NCBI RefSeq assembly: GCF_009938225.1
Contig: NZ_AP019658.1
Coordinates: 1,469,266-1,533,265 of the forward strand
DNA: 64,000 nt
Source: Vibrio ponticus
GTDB lineage: Bacteria; Pseudomonadota; Gammaproteobacteria; Enterobacterales; Vibrionaceae
Direction of reading: 5' to 3'
The number at the start of each line of letters is the position of its first letter. The stretch's first letter is position 1. The notes under the pieces were generated by a model. That model searched no databases and was not told the DNA's origin. It was given only the letters and a program-made list of their open reading frames with translations. The position numbers were made by a program, and so were the translations under genes. Positions 8,169 to 17,417 of this stretch are shown one piece after another.

Positions 8169-8425
8169 TAGGTAAAAATGCAGGACAGCATTTTTAGGTT
8201 TTCGGCGTCGGGAACGCCTAAAACCGACCGGACCACACCAGCAGACTAAAGCGCCTTTCTGGTTACTCTTTGGTAAGACAAAGAGTAACTGGACCGCTTG
8301 TCGCAGAGTGAAAGAGAGCAACACACTACTAAGCGGGACATACCCACTAACTAAGTCACCGAATCAAAAAACAAAAGCTAGATTCCCCGCCTTCGCGTGG
8401 AATGACAAAGTTTGAGTCTATCGAC
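8169..8425. repeat. Intergenic repeat A, copy 3, followed by repeat B
   Basis: Repeat A (8169-8298) runs into a partial repeat B (to 8425) in the same order and orientation as at 5955-6240. This shows that A and B can form one composite element of about 280 bases. No coding capacity is evident. Confidence 0.8.
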
Positions 8426-8541
8426 TAAACGGGACATACAGCAATACTCAAGCTCAAACAGAACCCAAAAAACCACTATCCAACTGATTTTAAAAACAAT
8501 CACCCTAAAAAAGACAAGTTTATTAGCTATCCCTAATAAAA

Positions 8542-8565
8542 TTATTTCGAATTTTATCGAAATAA
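8542..8565. promoter_or_regulatory. Inverted repeat upstream of the permease gene
   Basis: TTATTTCGA and TCGAAATAA form perfect 9-bp arms around ATTTTA, about 70 bases before the permease start. A looser relative, TTCGAGAAACTTCGAA, follows nearer the gene. They look like binding sites of a dimeric regulator, but no regulator gene is adjacent. Confidence 0.4.
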
Positions 8566-8634
8566 CACTTGATCATTACCGAGATATTTCTATAATTCGA
8601 GAAACTTCGAAATTAAACTGAATTTGAGGCTCCT

Positions 8635-9711
8635 ATGAGTAATGAATTGATGACAATGGCACGCGACGCCCTAGACATGTTCGCGTTTTTAGCGGTAGAG
8701 TTGATTATTCTATTCCTAGCAATCAGCTACATCGTAGGTGTGTTGCAAGAATTTCTAACCCCAGAAAAGATCCAATCGATCCTAAGTTCGCGAAACGGTA
8801 AAGGTTACTTTATCGCGGCACTATTAGGTTCTATTACACCGTTCTGCTCGTGCTCAACCATCCCTTTCCTAAAAGGCTTGCTACGTGCGCGTGCTGGTTT
8901 TGGTCCGATGATGGTGTTTCTATTCGCAAGCCCACTACTTAACCCAGTAATTATTGGTCTATTCGTAGTGACGTTTGGCTGGCAAGTGGCGTTGTTCTAC
9001 TTTGCTATCGCAATGACAGTATCGGTTGTGGCGGGTTATGTGTTAGAAAAACTGGGCTTTGAGCGTTACGTAAAACCTGAAGCTTACGAATCTGCGAATG
9101 CATCAAGCTGCTCTAGCAAATCAAGCTGTGGCGATAGCAAACCAGCAGTAGAAGCGGCAACGTCTTGTTGCACTAAATCTGAGCCTGTACCTGCACCGAC
9201 TAGCTGCTGCACAAGTTCAAAACCAGAGCCTGAAGTGAAAGTATCTTGTTGCTCAACTGACGGTACCGCGACTGCAACTATGGTTGAAACCAAACAACCA
9301 AGCCGTTGGATGCGTATTTGGCTTTCAACTTGGAAAGACTTTAAACAAGTACTGCCTTACCTAATGTTAGGTATTGCGATTGGCTCATTTATCTACGGCT
9401 TTATTCCAACTGACCTAATCGCGGAATACGCTGGTGCAGGTAAATGGTATGCGATTCCTGTAGCGGCTGTAATTGGTATTCCTTTGTACATTCGTGCTGA
9501 AGCGGTCATCCCACTAAGTGCAGCATTGGTACAAAAAGGCATGGCGTTGGGTTCAGTAATGGCGTTGATTATCGGTAGTGCGGGTGCAAGTTTGACAGAA
9601 GTTATCTTGCTTAAGTCTATCTTCAAGAACCAAATGATTGCGGCATTCCTAGTGGTTATTCTAAGTATGGCGATTGGCGCAGGCTTCCTGTACACAGTGA
9701 TCTTCGGCTAA
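8635..9711 (+). CDS. ArsP/DUF318-type permease with a Cys-rich central loop
   Basis: This 358-aa inner-membrane protein has two halves of about four helices each. The first half carries the family motif TPFCSCSTIP (about residues 66-75). The second has the related IPLYIRAEAVIPLSAAL. ArsP-type permeases export trivalent organoarsenicals, and other DUF318 members are linked to metals. The loop between the halves (about 150-215) holds repeated Cys pairs (SCCTKSE, SCCTSSK, SCCSTDG) plus SSCSSKSSCGD, which could bind a soft metal. GAGG lies seven bases before the ATG. It is a single gene closed by a strong terminator. The substrate is not settled by sequence. Confidence 0.85.
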   Translation: MSNELMTMARDALDMFAFLAVELIILFLAISYIVGVLQEFLTPEKIQSILSSRNGKGYFIAALLGSITPFCSCSTIPFLKGLLRARAGFGPMMVFLFASPLLNPVIIGLFVVTFGWQVALFYFAIAMTVSVVAGYVLEKLGFERYVKPEAYESANASSCSSKSSCGDSKPAVEAATSCCTKSEPVPAPTSCCTSSKPEPEVKVSCCSTDGTATATMVETKQPSRWMRIWLSTWKDFKQVLPYLMLGIAIGSFIYGFIPTDLIAEYAGAGKWYAIPVAAVIGIPLYIRAEAVIPLSAALVQKGMALGSVMALIIGSAGASLTEVILLKSIFKNQMIAAFLVVILSMAIGAGFLYTVIFG

Positions 9712-9772
9712 ATGATTTTCGACTAAACCAGTTAATCCACTAGTCTTTCAAATTTCAAATCACTTAAGACAA

Positions 9773-9803
9773 AACAGCAACTCAATGAGTTGCTGTTTTT
9801 CTA
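9773..9803. terminator. Bidirectional terminator between permease and peptidase genes
   Basis: ACAGCAACTCA and TGAGTTGCTGT form an 11-bp stem with a one-base loop, with A-rich sequence before and T-run after. It serves the permease on the plus strand and the peptidase on the minus strand. Confidence 0.85.
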
Positions 9804-9810
9804 TCTCTAT

Positions 9811-11061
9811 CTAACCTGATCTATTCTCAAGTAACCGTTGATCAAAGGCTTTAACCCTCGCGATAAAAGCAGGCTTATCAGCGTCAGACACTGATGAAGC
9901 AAGCGGCAGATCCGCTTTCATTGGGTCAACAGCGCGATTACGCACTAGCACTTCAAAATGCAGATGTGGTCCAGTTAAACGACCGGTCGCCCCAGACAGC
10001 GCAATTTTTTGACCGCGTTGAACATATTGCCCTTTCTTAACCAGAAACTTATCCAGATGCAGATAACGCGTTTTGTAGACACTGTTGTGCTCAATCACCA
10101 AATATTTGCCCGCATAAGGATGATTTCTCACCCCGATCACTTTGCCATCGCCGATTGAATATATCGGAGCGCCAACTGGGGTGGCGAAATCTGTACCATT
10201 ATGTGGCGTCACCCTACCTGTGACGGGGTGTTTACGCTTGGGATTAAATGGTGAGGTAATTCGGCGATACTGCTTGTCAATTGGATAACGGTTAAACGCA
10301 CGCTCCAAACTATTACCTTCGCGATCGTAAAACCGCCCGTCCTCTGCAAGAAAAGCCGCTACTTCTCCATGCGCTAGCTTAAATGAAATCGCTTGAATCT
10401 CACTGTTACCAGTCGCATGTTCGCCAAGATATTGCTCTTTGACTAATACATCAAAGCGATCCCCTGCCCTTAACGCGCGAGAGAAATTGAGCTTATCTTT
10501 CAATACTCGAGTTATGTTCGCGATCTGCTTAGAAGAAAGCCCAAGTTTATGTGCAGATAAGGAAAAGCTGCCATCAACACTTCCCGAATAAAGGTTCTCA
10601 CGCCACGTCGAGGGAGACTCAGTAAATTGGTAACCAAACTCCCCATTTTGCTCCCGGCTATAAATGGCTTTCTCTACCAAACTAATATGGTAAGTCAGAC
10701 TATTGAGTCGTCTTGTCTGTTTATCGAGTGAAAATTCTAAATAGTCACCCGGCTTAATGGTATCAAGTTGCAAGGTCGCATGGTCTACTGAGAGTATCTG
10801 CTGCAAATCTGTATAGGGAAGATTCCAGTCGGAAAAAATGCCACTGAGGGTATCGCCCACTTTTACAAAGTAGTGAACCCGTATTGGTTGATCCGATGCG
10901 GAACTATTCGCGGCTTTAGTGACAGGTTGATAAGCGGTGACTTTAATTGGTGCTGCAGGCTCTGGCTCAATCGGCTGCTCGGAAATAAGCGCTGCAACTG
11001 CAAATGCACTAAGCGCAACCGCTACTAATGTCAGTCTGATTTTGTTCATGGGTAAAAGCAT
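9811..11061 (-). CDS. shyB: M23 peptidoglycan DD-endopeptidase, ShyB-like
   Basis: This 416-aa protein has an N-terminal anchor or signal segment (about residues 8-26) and a LysM-like/OapA region (VHYFVKVGDTLSGIF, about 68-110). A linking domain follows. The C-terminal LytM/M23 domain has zinc ligands in HNGTDFATP (H and D) and HLHFE. It should cut peptidoglycan cross-links in the periplasm and allow wall growth. A perfect 18-bp palindrome, GTTATGTTATAACATAAC, starts 13 bp upstream and looks like a Zur box. In V. cholerae, ShyB is the Zur-controlled endopeptidase of zinc starvation, which is why I prefer that name over ShyA or ShyC. Met5 (11049) is an alternative start. Confidence 0.85.
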   Translation of the reverse strand: MLLPMNKIRLTLVAVALSAFAVAALISEQPIEPEPAAPIKVTAYQPVTKAANSSASDQPIRVHYFVKVGDTLSGIFSDWNLPYTDLQQILSVDHATLQLDTIKPGDYLEFSLDKQTRRLNSLTYHISLVEKAIYSREQNGEFGYQFTESPSTWRENLYSGSVDGSFSLSAHKLGLSSKQIANITRVLKDKLNFSRALRAGDRFDVLVKEQYLGEHATGNSEIQAISFKLAHGEVAAFLAEDGRFYDREGNSLERAFNRYPIDKQYRRITSPFNPKRKHPVTGRVTPHNGTDFATPVGAPIYSIGDGKVIGVRNHPYAGKYLVIEHNSVYKTRYLHLDKFLVKKGQYVQRGQKIALSGATGRLTGPHLHFEVLVRNRAVDPMKADLPLASSVSDADKPAFIARVKAFDQRLLENRSG

Positions 11062-11073
11062 TGATGATTTTTA

Positions 11074-11091
11074 GTTATGTTATAACATAAC
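11074..11091. promoter_or_regulatory. Putative Zur box
   Basis: GTTATGTTATAACATAAC is a perfect palindrome matching the core of gamma-proteobacterial Zur sites. It is 13 bases upstream of the peptidase start. Zinc-bound Zur would repress the gene and zinc starvation would release it. Confidence 0.75.
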
Positions 11092-11219
11092 AATTAATCA
11101 CCAAATCAGACAAATGTTAATTTGTAAGTCAGACAATGAGGAAGACTCACTGCTCCCTCATCCATTTATCCAAACCATTCGGTTCTTGATGCCCAAACCT
11201 AGCTTTCAGATCAACGTAA

Positions 11220-12962
11220 TCAATCACCCAACACGATGCCTTCTCGCCTTGGATCAGCGCCACCTATCATCTGACCTTCGGTAAACACCACACCTTGCAG
11301 ACCGGAATTCAAATCACGAATATCGACCTTGTAGCCCATCTCCTCAAGTGCCGGTTTAAGCTTCTCCGCGTCAGTACCTTGCTCCAAATCATAACTGCCA
11401 AAACGGTTGAGCATACGAGGCATATTGATCGCCTGTTGGATGTCCATGCCCCACTCAAAGTGGGCGATAAGCGTTTGTGCCACATACCCGATGATACGAG
11501 AACCGCCCGGCGAGCCCAGTGCCATATAGGGTTTGCCCTCTTTCATCACAATGGTTGGCGCCATTGACGAACGTGGGCGCTTGCCCGGCTCAACGCGATT
11601 GGCGATTGGGTAACCATTTTTGTGTGAAGCAAACGAGAAGTCAGTCAGTTCGTTATTAAGCAGAAAACCGTTGCTCATCACCCGTGAACCGAAGCCATTT
11701 TCAATCGTGCTGGTCATGGAGATAATGTTGCCCTGCTTATCAACAATTACAATATGGGTGGTACTTGGCAGCTCAATTGATTGGTCATCAGCTTGTGCAA
11801 TTCGCTGGTTCCAAGGTGGATTGCCTGGTTCTACTTGCTCAAGAGCTTTACCCTGTTGAATCAAACGAGCTCTCTCTGCCAAGTAGTCAGGATCAAGCAA
11901 GCCATGCGGCATTGGGACAAAATCCGTATCAGCGATATAGCGCCCACGATCAGCAAAAGCTAAACGTGAGGCATCACCAATGATCTGCCAAGATTGTGGA
12001 TCATCAGCGCCCATTTTGCTCAGATCAAAGTGCGCGGTGATGCCAAGGATCTGTCCGACAGTTAATGCGCCAGAGCTTGGTGGTCCCATGCCACATACTT
12101 GATACTGACGATATGGTGCACAAACTGGCTCTCGCTCGATAACTTTGTAAGTAGCAAAGTCCTCAACAGCCAGCGAACCGGGGTTATCCGTGATGCCTTG
12201 AACTTTGCTGACAATATCTTGCGCGATCTTGCCACGATAGAAGGCTTGCTCGCCCTCTTTCGCCAGTAATTCTAGCGTCTGAGCATACTCGGCATTTTTC
12301 AACAGGCTACCTTGCTGCAAAGGCTGTCCGGATTCAGTAAAAAAGTAACGCTTGGTATCTGGATAGCGGCTTAATCGCTCGTTATCACGCGCAATCGAGC
12401 TTGCTAAACGTTCCGAGACCTCAAAGCCATCTCTTGCAAGGTCAATCGCGGGCTTCAGCAAACTTGCCCATTGAAGCTGACCGTATTGGCGGTGAATGTC
12501 AGCAAGAAGCTTTACCGTACCTGGCGTACCGACAGAGCGCCCACCGACAACCGCATCAAAGAACTTAAGTGGCTCGCCGTTTTCATCCTGAAACAGCTCC
12601 GGTCTTGCGGCTAGCGGCGCAGTTTCTCGACCGTCATAGGTGGTGAGATGTTGCTTCTCAGCGTTGTAGTAAACCAGAAATGCGCCGCCACCTAAGCCTG
12701 AAGATTGCGGCTCAACCAAGCCTAATACGGTCTGCACTGTCACTAAAGCATCTGCGGCACTGCCACCGCTTTTCAACACTTGATAACCCGCCTCCACCGC
12801 CAACGGATGCGCCGCAGCAACCACAAATTCTTTGGCGGTCACGCTCTGTTTTGCATTGATTTGACTGGTGAGTTCAGGCGCGACACTGTCAGCAACATCA
12901 GCAGCAAATGTTAGGTTCGACAACAGTGCCAAACTTAATATCAGCAACGGTTTTTTACCCAT
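11220..12962 (-). CDS. ggt: Gamma-glutamyltransferase (glutathione hydrolase)
   Basis: This 580-aa precursor has a signal peptide (MGKKPLLILSLALLSNLTFA) and the N-terminal nucleophile fold. Autocleavage should fall before Thr in LPSTTHIVIVDKQG, giving the large and small subunits. PRSSMAPTIV and the glycine-rich SPGGSRII are substrate-loop motifs. The enzyme acts in the periplasm on glutathione and other gamma-glutamyl compounds, releasing glutamate and supplying cysteine-glycine. GGAAGAGG lies just before the ATG. It stands alone; the divergent neighbour at 13155 is unrelated. Confidence 0.95.
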   Translation of the reverse strand: MGKKPLLILSLALLSNLTFAADVADSVAPELTSQINAKQSVTAKEFVVAAAHPLAVEAGYQVLKSGGSAADALVTVQTVLGLVEPQSSGLGGGAFLVYYNAEKQHLTTYDGRETAPLAARPELFQDENGEPLKFFDAVVGGRSVGTPGTVKLLADIHRQYGQLQWASLLKPAIDLARDGFEVSERLASSIARDNERLSRYPDTKRYFFTESGQPLQQGSLLKNAEYAQTLELLAKEGEQAFYRGKIAQDIVSKVQGITDNPGSLAVEDFATYKVIEREPVCAPYRQYQVCGMGPPSSGALTVGQILGITAHFDLSKMGADDPQSWQIIGDASRLAFADRGRYIADTDFVPMPHGLLDPDYLAERARLIQQGKALEQVEPGNPPWNQRIAQADDQSIELPSTTHIVIVDKQGNIISMTSTIENGFGSRVMSNGFLLNNELTDFSFASHKNGYPIANRVEPGKRPRSSMAPTIVMKEGKPYMALGSPGGSRIIGYVAQTLIAHFEWGMDIQQAINMPRMLNRFGSYDLEQGTDAEKLKPALEEMGYKVDIRDLNSGLQGVVFTEGQMIGGADPRREGIVLGD

Positions 12963-13154
12963 GGTCCTCTTCCTTGTGAGCGCGGATACCTTGTAAACAC
13001 TTTAGCAATGGCAGTAATACTCTGCTGATTTCTCGACCAAAATGGGGATCTTAAGGCAGTTTTTTCTGCCGTTAACTGCGTTAGCTCTGCTTTCTGCTAC
13101 AAGCGTGTTTTCGGCGTTAACATTTTAAATTACTGTATTTGCAGTTATTTCATC

Positions 13155-16100
13155 ATGCAGTATCGGTCCATGAACCAGTTTGATAAAACCCAAATCATCA
13201 CCCTCGATATCCACCAGCCTGAACAAATTGAATCTGCACTCATTCAGTATCAAGCGCTATTAAAAAGTGGTGAGGCTTTTAACCAACATCAATTTGATGT
13301 GGAGTTCAAACAGCAAGACGCACAAGGTGTGCGCCGCTTGCAGCCAAGCGATGCAGGCGACAACCTTGAACTGCTTAAATCCGCCCTGCATATGGGGCAA
13401 GAAGGTGGCAGCCATTATTACGCCCACGAAATTACCGATCAGCGAGAAGTCTATATCTCAGAAGTGATTTTGTTTGCCGCTGCCCTACAGTACCCAGAGC
13501 TAAAAGCAACCGTAGTCGAAACCGCCAAAGCGATTGTTGCTTACGCGCGCCGCGTTAATGATACCGACGATATGTGGATCGACGACATGCGCGTATTTGG
13601 CATTGAAGCGGTGTATATGCTGGCAAAAACCGATCTGCAATACGCCTACTTAGTCGGTCAGTTCTTTGTGCCTTACTGGGACGATGAACACGCGACGCAA
13701 TACGAAGAATACCTCGCCGCGTTTTTGAATGAACATGGCTGGCACCCAGAGGTGATCAAAGCCTTTATTTGGTGTGATAACCCTAGCTTTCGCTTGGCAA
13801 TGTTTATGGATGATCCATACAGCAACGACACCACTTATCAGCCACTCGGCGAATACTTACAACAGAACCCATGCCAATACGCCAGTTTCAAACAGTTGAT
13901 GGTGGAGCGCTTTAAAGCTGAGCCAGTGCTACTTGTAAGTTATGACGAGAGCGACGATGACGAAGCCGATTTAAGCGGCTACAAACCGGTTATCTGGCTC
14001 TATCAAACTCTGTTTGCCCGTAGCCATGACCATGATGAGCAAGAAGACGACGCCTTTATGCAGCAGCCATTTATGGCAAGTACCCTCGAAGATGAAGCCT
14101 ACGATCTGCAATGCTATATCGAAAGCCATGTTTCTGGAGACCTCGTTAAGCCTGCTGAACGTGCATTGGAAAAACGCGCCAAATACCGAGCGTACCTTGA
14201 ACGTGACGACCGCCGCTTTGATCTTAACTATGGCAGTGAAGTACTTAAACCGTTGATCCTTGCACTGCCACAAGGTGAGCGTTTATGGCGCTACATCGAA
14301 GATGGCTCTGAGTTAGAAGCGCTAGAATCATTGCAAGAGATCGAACTTTTACCTCTTGCCCATCAACATGCATCTGAGATGGCGGATCATATCGATGATC
14401 ATGTTTGCAAATGGGAATACAACAACCAAGGCATCGCTGAAGAGATCGAAAGTATTCTTGAGCTTGTGCGCGGGGATTTATTGACGGATCACTTTGGTGA
14501 AGGGACCACAATTGAGCACGCCAATGGCTTGATCACCACTCTCACCATCACCCCTGACAGCGAAGTCTCGCTTCTCAAAGCGCGATACGCACAGTATTTG
14601 CGCGTCATTGATGTTTTCTATCGCGCACTAGGCAAACGCGAGTTTAGTGAGTATATGATGGAGTCGCTTACTGATGACGATGAGCCGCTCATTTCTCGCC
14701 AAGATTACTATCGCCGCTACAGTCAATTGCCAGAGCCAAAAACCGAGGCTGGCGATGAGCAAGATGGTGCGCTAACACGTGAAATGCAATCCATCTTCTA
14801 CTCCTTCACCGATAACGATGAAATTCTGTATAAAAAGAATTTTCAGTTGGTCGACAGTGTGCTGCGAAACTCACGAGAGTTATGTCATCCCGATCATTAC
14901 CCGCGAGCGCATATGGGCTTTATTGCGCTTGCCTGTTATCAACTGCATGCGGATTTTAATCAACGCATTGGCGATGATGTTACCGAAGCGCTGTTCAACT
15001 ACTTAAATCAACAGAATATTTGGCAACAAGCGGTCGATAAAATTCTAGAAGAAGCCTTTATCAAAGGGAACTATCACTGCCCTGAGCATAAAGGACTCAC
15101 TGAGCAAGATATTGCCCGAGTACGCGACTACTTTTGCGCGGAAAATCCGAGCGAAGATCTAGCCAGCTTACTAGCACTGTTAGAGCCGCAACTGCATCGT
15201 GATGATTGCTGCCGAGGCAATCTCTATCTCAGTAAATTCAGCGAATACCAACCGGGCTATGAGTTCTTACACGATCATGATGAAGACTTCCAACGCTTCA
15301 CCTTGATTGCCTTTTGGCTCAGACAACTGCCTCTGCCACTGCGGGCACAAGCGGATCGCCTATGGCAATTTATCAAAACGCTAGCGCCTGTCCGCGTTGC
15401 ACGCAACGTATTACGCGCCTACTCTGATGGTCCATGGGGTATCGAATTCGACAACGTGTTGGATGATATTGAGATTCACGAGCAACTTGAAAAAGCGGGC
15501 ATCGATTCCGGCATTCTCAAAGCCTACGAGATGAGCCGAGTGAGTGGCACTCGCGATATTGAAAAGTACTCCCACTGGCTGGATCGCTACAGCGAGATCA
15601 CCAATACCTCAACCAGTATGTTTGGCAGTCTAGATCGTAAAAAAGCCGAGGCGCTGCATGAAGGTTTGAAGTTTATTAATGAAAGTACCCGTGTGGCTTT
15701 CTTACATCACGCATCGCTAAAATACCCAGACATCAAGTTAGATATTGAGCATGACTTTGAGCGCGCCTTGCGACTGGTAATTCAGCGCAACACCACTTCG
15801 TGGGAGTTTGCCCTCGGTCACGAGCTAGGCACAAATTGCCTGTATGTGGGTGAAGGAGACAAAGTACCCGCTAAACTGCGCAAACAAGTGATCGTAAATG
15901 AGCACACCGTACACGATAAGCGCTGCCATATGGATGGTATGAGCTGGCTCGCGAGCACCTTAGTGCAAAAACAAGGCGATAAATATGTTGTGCTGATGGC
16001 TGATAAAGAAGTGCCACTCGAGGTTTATCAAAACGGGCTGCCAAATGGCATGCTGGTTATCCTTGATGAAGCCGTTGACCATCAAGCGGTACTAACACGC

Positions 16101-16760
16101 GTTGATGAACTACAACAAACGCCGCAACGTATCGAGCATCTACTGGAGCAAACCTTAGCCTACCTTGCTGGGAATATTGATTATCCGACCATTTCCGCCC
16201 TTTATCGCGCGCAGATCGAAACGGAAAACTTGCGTCCAAGCTTGGATGAATACCGCCTTTACAGCTTAGGGCAATTATTGTGGATGCTGGAGAAGCCTCA
16301 GCGTGACAAACTGGCTAAACTGTTATTTAACCATGATTATCGCGGTTTTAAATTCATCGAGCGACAACACGAGAAAGCTTGGCTAATCCATCAATTTGCC
16401 GAGGGTGAGATTGATTTCGATAGCTATTTGGAGCAAGAGCGTGAAGAAGACGTCTCGGAAGAAGGCATGCTATTTTTACTTAACTGGATGCTGCAATTAG
16501 AGATCGATGCTGCGCACATGACTTTATTCTGCATCAAGCATGCTGAATTTGAAGCCTGTGGCGAGTTTATTCAAGTCCATGCTCGTGGGCAATATGGCGA
16601 CTTTAAACGCACGCTAAACTACCTGCACGCAGGCAGACGTGCACAACTGCCAGAGATCTTAAGCCAAGCGGATGATGCCACGCAGTTGATGGAACCGCTG
16701 ACCAAAGATCGTTCACGCGTAGTCAAAGAAGCGTTAGCTAAGTGCGTACTGTTAGCCTAA
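13155..16760 (+). CDS. Very large (1201-aa) protein of unknown function
   Basis: I do not recognise this family. The protein is soluble-looking, acidic and helix-rich, with no signal peptide or membrane segment. Many amphipathic helices suggest an alpha-solenoid or HEAT-like fold, for example the C-terminal DRSRVVKEALAKCVLLA. No nucleotide-binding loop or catalytic motif stands out. Neither Met1 nor Met6 (MNQFDKTQI) has a clear ribosome site, so the start is uncertain. Codon use matches the neighbouring core genes and the reading frame is intact, so it is probably a settled resident rather than recent cargo. A terminator at 16788 closes the unit. Confidence 0.85.
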   Translation: MQYRSMNQFDKTQIITLDIHQPEQIESALIQYQALLKSGEAFNQHQFDVEFKQQDAQGVRRLQPSDAGDNLELLKSALHMGQEGGSHYYAHEITDQREVYISEVILFAAALQYPELKATVVETAKAIVAYARRVNDTDDMWIDDMRVFGIEAVYMLAKTDLQYAYLVGQFFVPYWDDEHATQYEEYLAAFLNEHGWHPEVIKAFIWCDNPSFRLAMFMDDPYSNDTTYQPLGEYLQQNPCQYASFKQLMVERFKAEPVLLVSYDESDDDEADLSGYKPVIWLYQTLFARSHDHDEQEDDAFMQQPFMASTLEDEAYDLQCYIESHVSGDLVKPAERALEKRAKYRAYLERDDRRFDLNYGSEVLKPLILALPQGERLWRYIEDGSELEALESLQEIELLPLAHQHASEMADHIDDHVCKWEYNNQGIAEEIESILELVRGDLLTDHFGEGTTIEHANGLITTLTITPDSEVSLLKARYAQYLRVIDVFYRALGKREFSEYMMESLTDDDEPLISRQDYYRRYSQLPEPKTEAGDEQDGALTREMQSIFYSFTDNDEILYKKNFQLVDSVLRNSRELCHPDHYPRAHMGFIALACYQLHADFNQRIGDDVTEALFNYLNQQNIWQQAVDKILEEAFIKGNYHCPEHKGLTEQDIARVRDYFCAENPSEDLASLLALLEPQLHRDDCCRGNLYLSKFSEYQPGYEFLHDHDEDFQRFTLIAFWLRQLPLPLRAQADRLWQFIKTLAPVRVARNVLRAYSDGPWGIEFDNVLDDIEIHEQLEKAGIDSGILKAYEMSRVSGTRDIEKYSHWLDRYSEITNTSTSMFGSLDRKKAEALHEGLKFINESTRVAFLHHASLKYPDIKLDIEHDFERALRLVIQRNTTSWEFALGHELGTNCLYVGEGDKVPAKLRKQVIVNEHTVHDKRCHMDGMSWLASTLVQKQGDKYVVLMADKEVPLEVYQNGLPNGMLVILDEAVDHQAVLTRVDELQQTPQRIEHLLEQTLAYLAGNIDYPTISALYRAQIETENLRPSLDEYRLYSLGQLLWMLEKPQRDKLAKLLFNHDYRGFKFIERQHEKAWLIHQFAEGEIDFDSYLEQEREEDVSEEGMLFLLNWMLQLEIDAAHMTLFCIKHAEFEACGEFIQVHARGQYGDFKRTLNYLHAGRRAQLPEILSQADDATQLMEPLTKDRSRVVKEALAKCVLLA

Positions 16761-16787
16761 GCCCTCAAAACTAACCTTGCGAAATAA

Positions 16788-16819
16788 TAAAACCCCCATG
16801 GAATACCAAGGGGGTTTAA
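16788..16819 (+). terminator. Rho-independent-type terminator after the 1201-aa gene
   Basis: AAACCCCC and GGGGGTTT form the stem, with further pairing of CCATGG-like bases near the loop. It starts 28 bases after the stop. Confidence 0.7.
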
Positions 16820-16885
16820 GTGCATTTCGTCGATTACACCAAGTCACGCAAGTAACCAACACACGCATCTTTGGCATAACGAGGC

Positions 16886-17311
16886 TTACTTTAAGGTCTT
16901 TCTCAAACCAATACGGCTATGACCTGCAGGGAAGTTGTCAAAAGTCGTGAACTCTTCAAAGCCAAGGCGTTTATAGAATACCGGGGCTTGCCAGCTTTGT
17001 GTCCATAGCCATAAACCAGACAGGTTGTGCGCGATAGCATGCTGTTCTGCTTGCTGCATCAATTGGCTGCCCATGCCTGTGCCTCGACAACTTTCATCAA
17101 CCCACAGTTCACTAATGTAGAGCCAATCCCAAAGCAAGTCAGCGGTGAGCGCGGCGACTAATTTGCCCTGCTCATTTTTCACCGTCCAATTGAAATGTTG
17201 TTTATCGTAAGTCGGTGCTGATAAGTTTTGGCTGTGTGCTTCAAGACCTGTCGTCAGTTCTAAATGGGTTTGCGCATCCAGTGCGCCAGTAGCGAATTCA
17301 ATCTTAGACAT
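16886..17311 (-). CDS. GNAT-family N-acetyltransferase
   Basis: This 141-aa protein has the GNAT core: strand 4 LYISELWVDESCRGTGMGSQLMQQAEQHA with the acetyl-CoA loop RGTGMG, then VFYKRLGFEEF in the last part. The substrate cannot be told. It lies downstream of a second, unrelated GNAT gene, with a terminator between them. Confidence 0.85.
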   Translation of the reverse strand: MSKIEFATGALDAQTHLELTTGLEAHSQNLSAPTYDKQHFNWTVKNEQGKLVAALTADLLWDWLYISELWVDESCRGTGMGSQLMQQAEQHAIAHNLSGLWLWTQSWQAPVFYKRLGFEEFTTFDNFPAGHSRIGLRKTLK

Positions 17312-17331
17312 GTTTCATCTCTTATAGTTAT

Positions 17332-17362
17332 AAAAAAGCTCCTAGCACATTAGCAAGGAGCT
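17332..17362 (-). terminator. Terminator between two GNAT genes
   Basis: On the minus strand AGCTCCT and AGGAGCT form a stem followed by TTTTTT. It lies 56 bases beyond the stop of the gene at 17418-18017 and separates it from the next gene. Confidence 0.8.
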
Positions 17363-17417
17363 CGTATTTTAACTCAATCTTAGAACTGCGAAACGACAAT
17401 TGATCGTCGGTATGCGT

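Larger units (their letters stand above)
7795..8634. other. Non-coding stretch with operator, repeats and the permease promoter
   Basis: Apart from the MarR palindrome and the repeats listed separately, 8426-8634 is AT-rich and should contain the promoter of the downstream permease. No gene is supported here. Confidence 0.6.

Noticed and set aside
8412..8621. 69-codon frame before the permease
   Set aside because: It begins inside repeat B and has no ribosome site or family resemblance.
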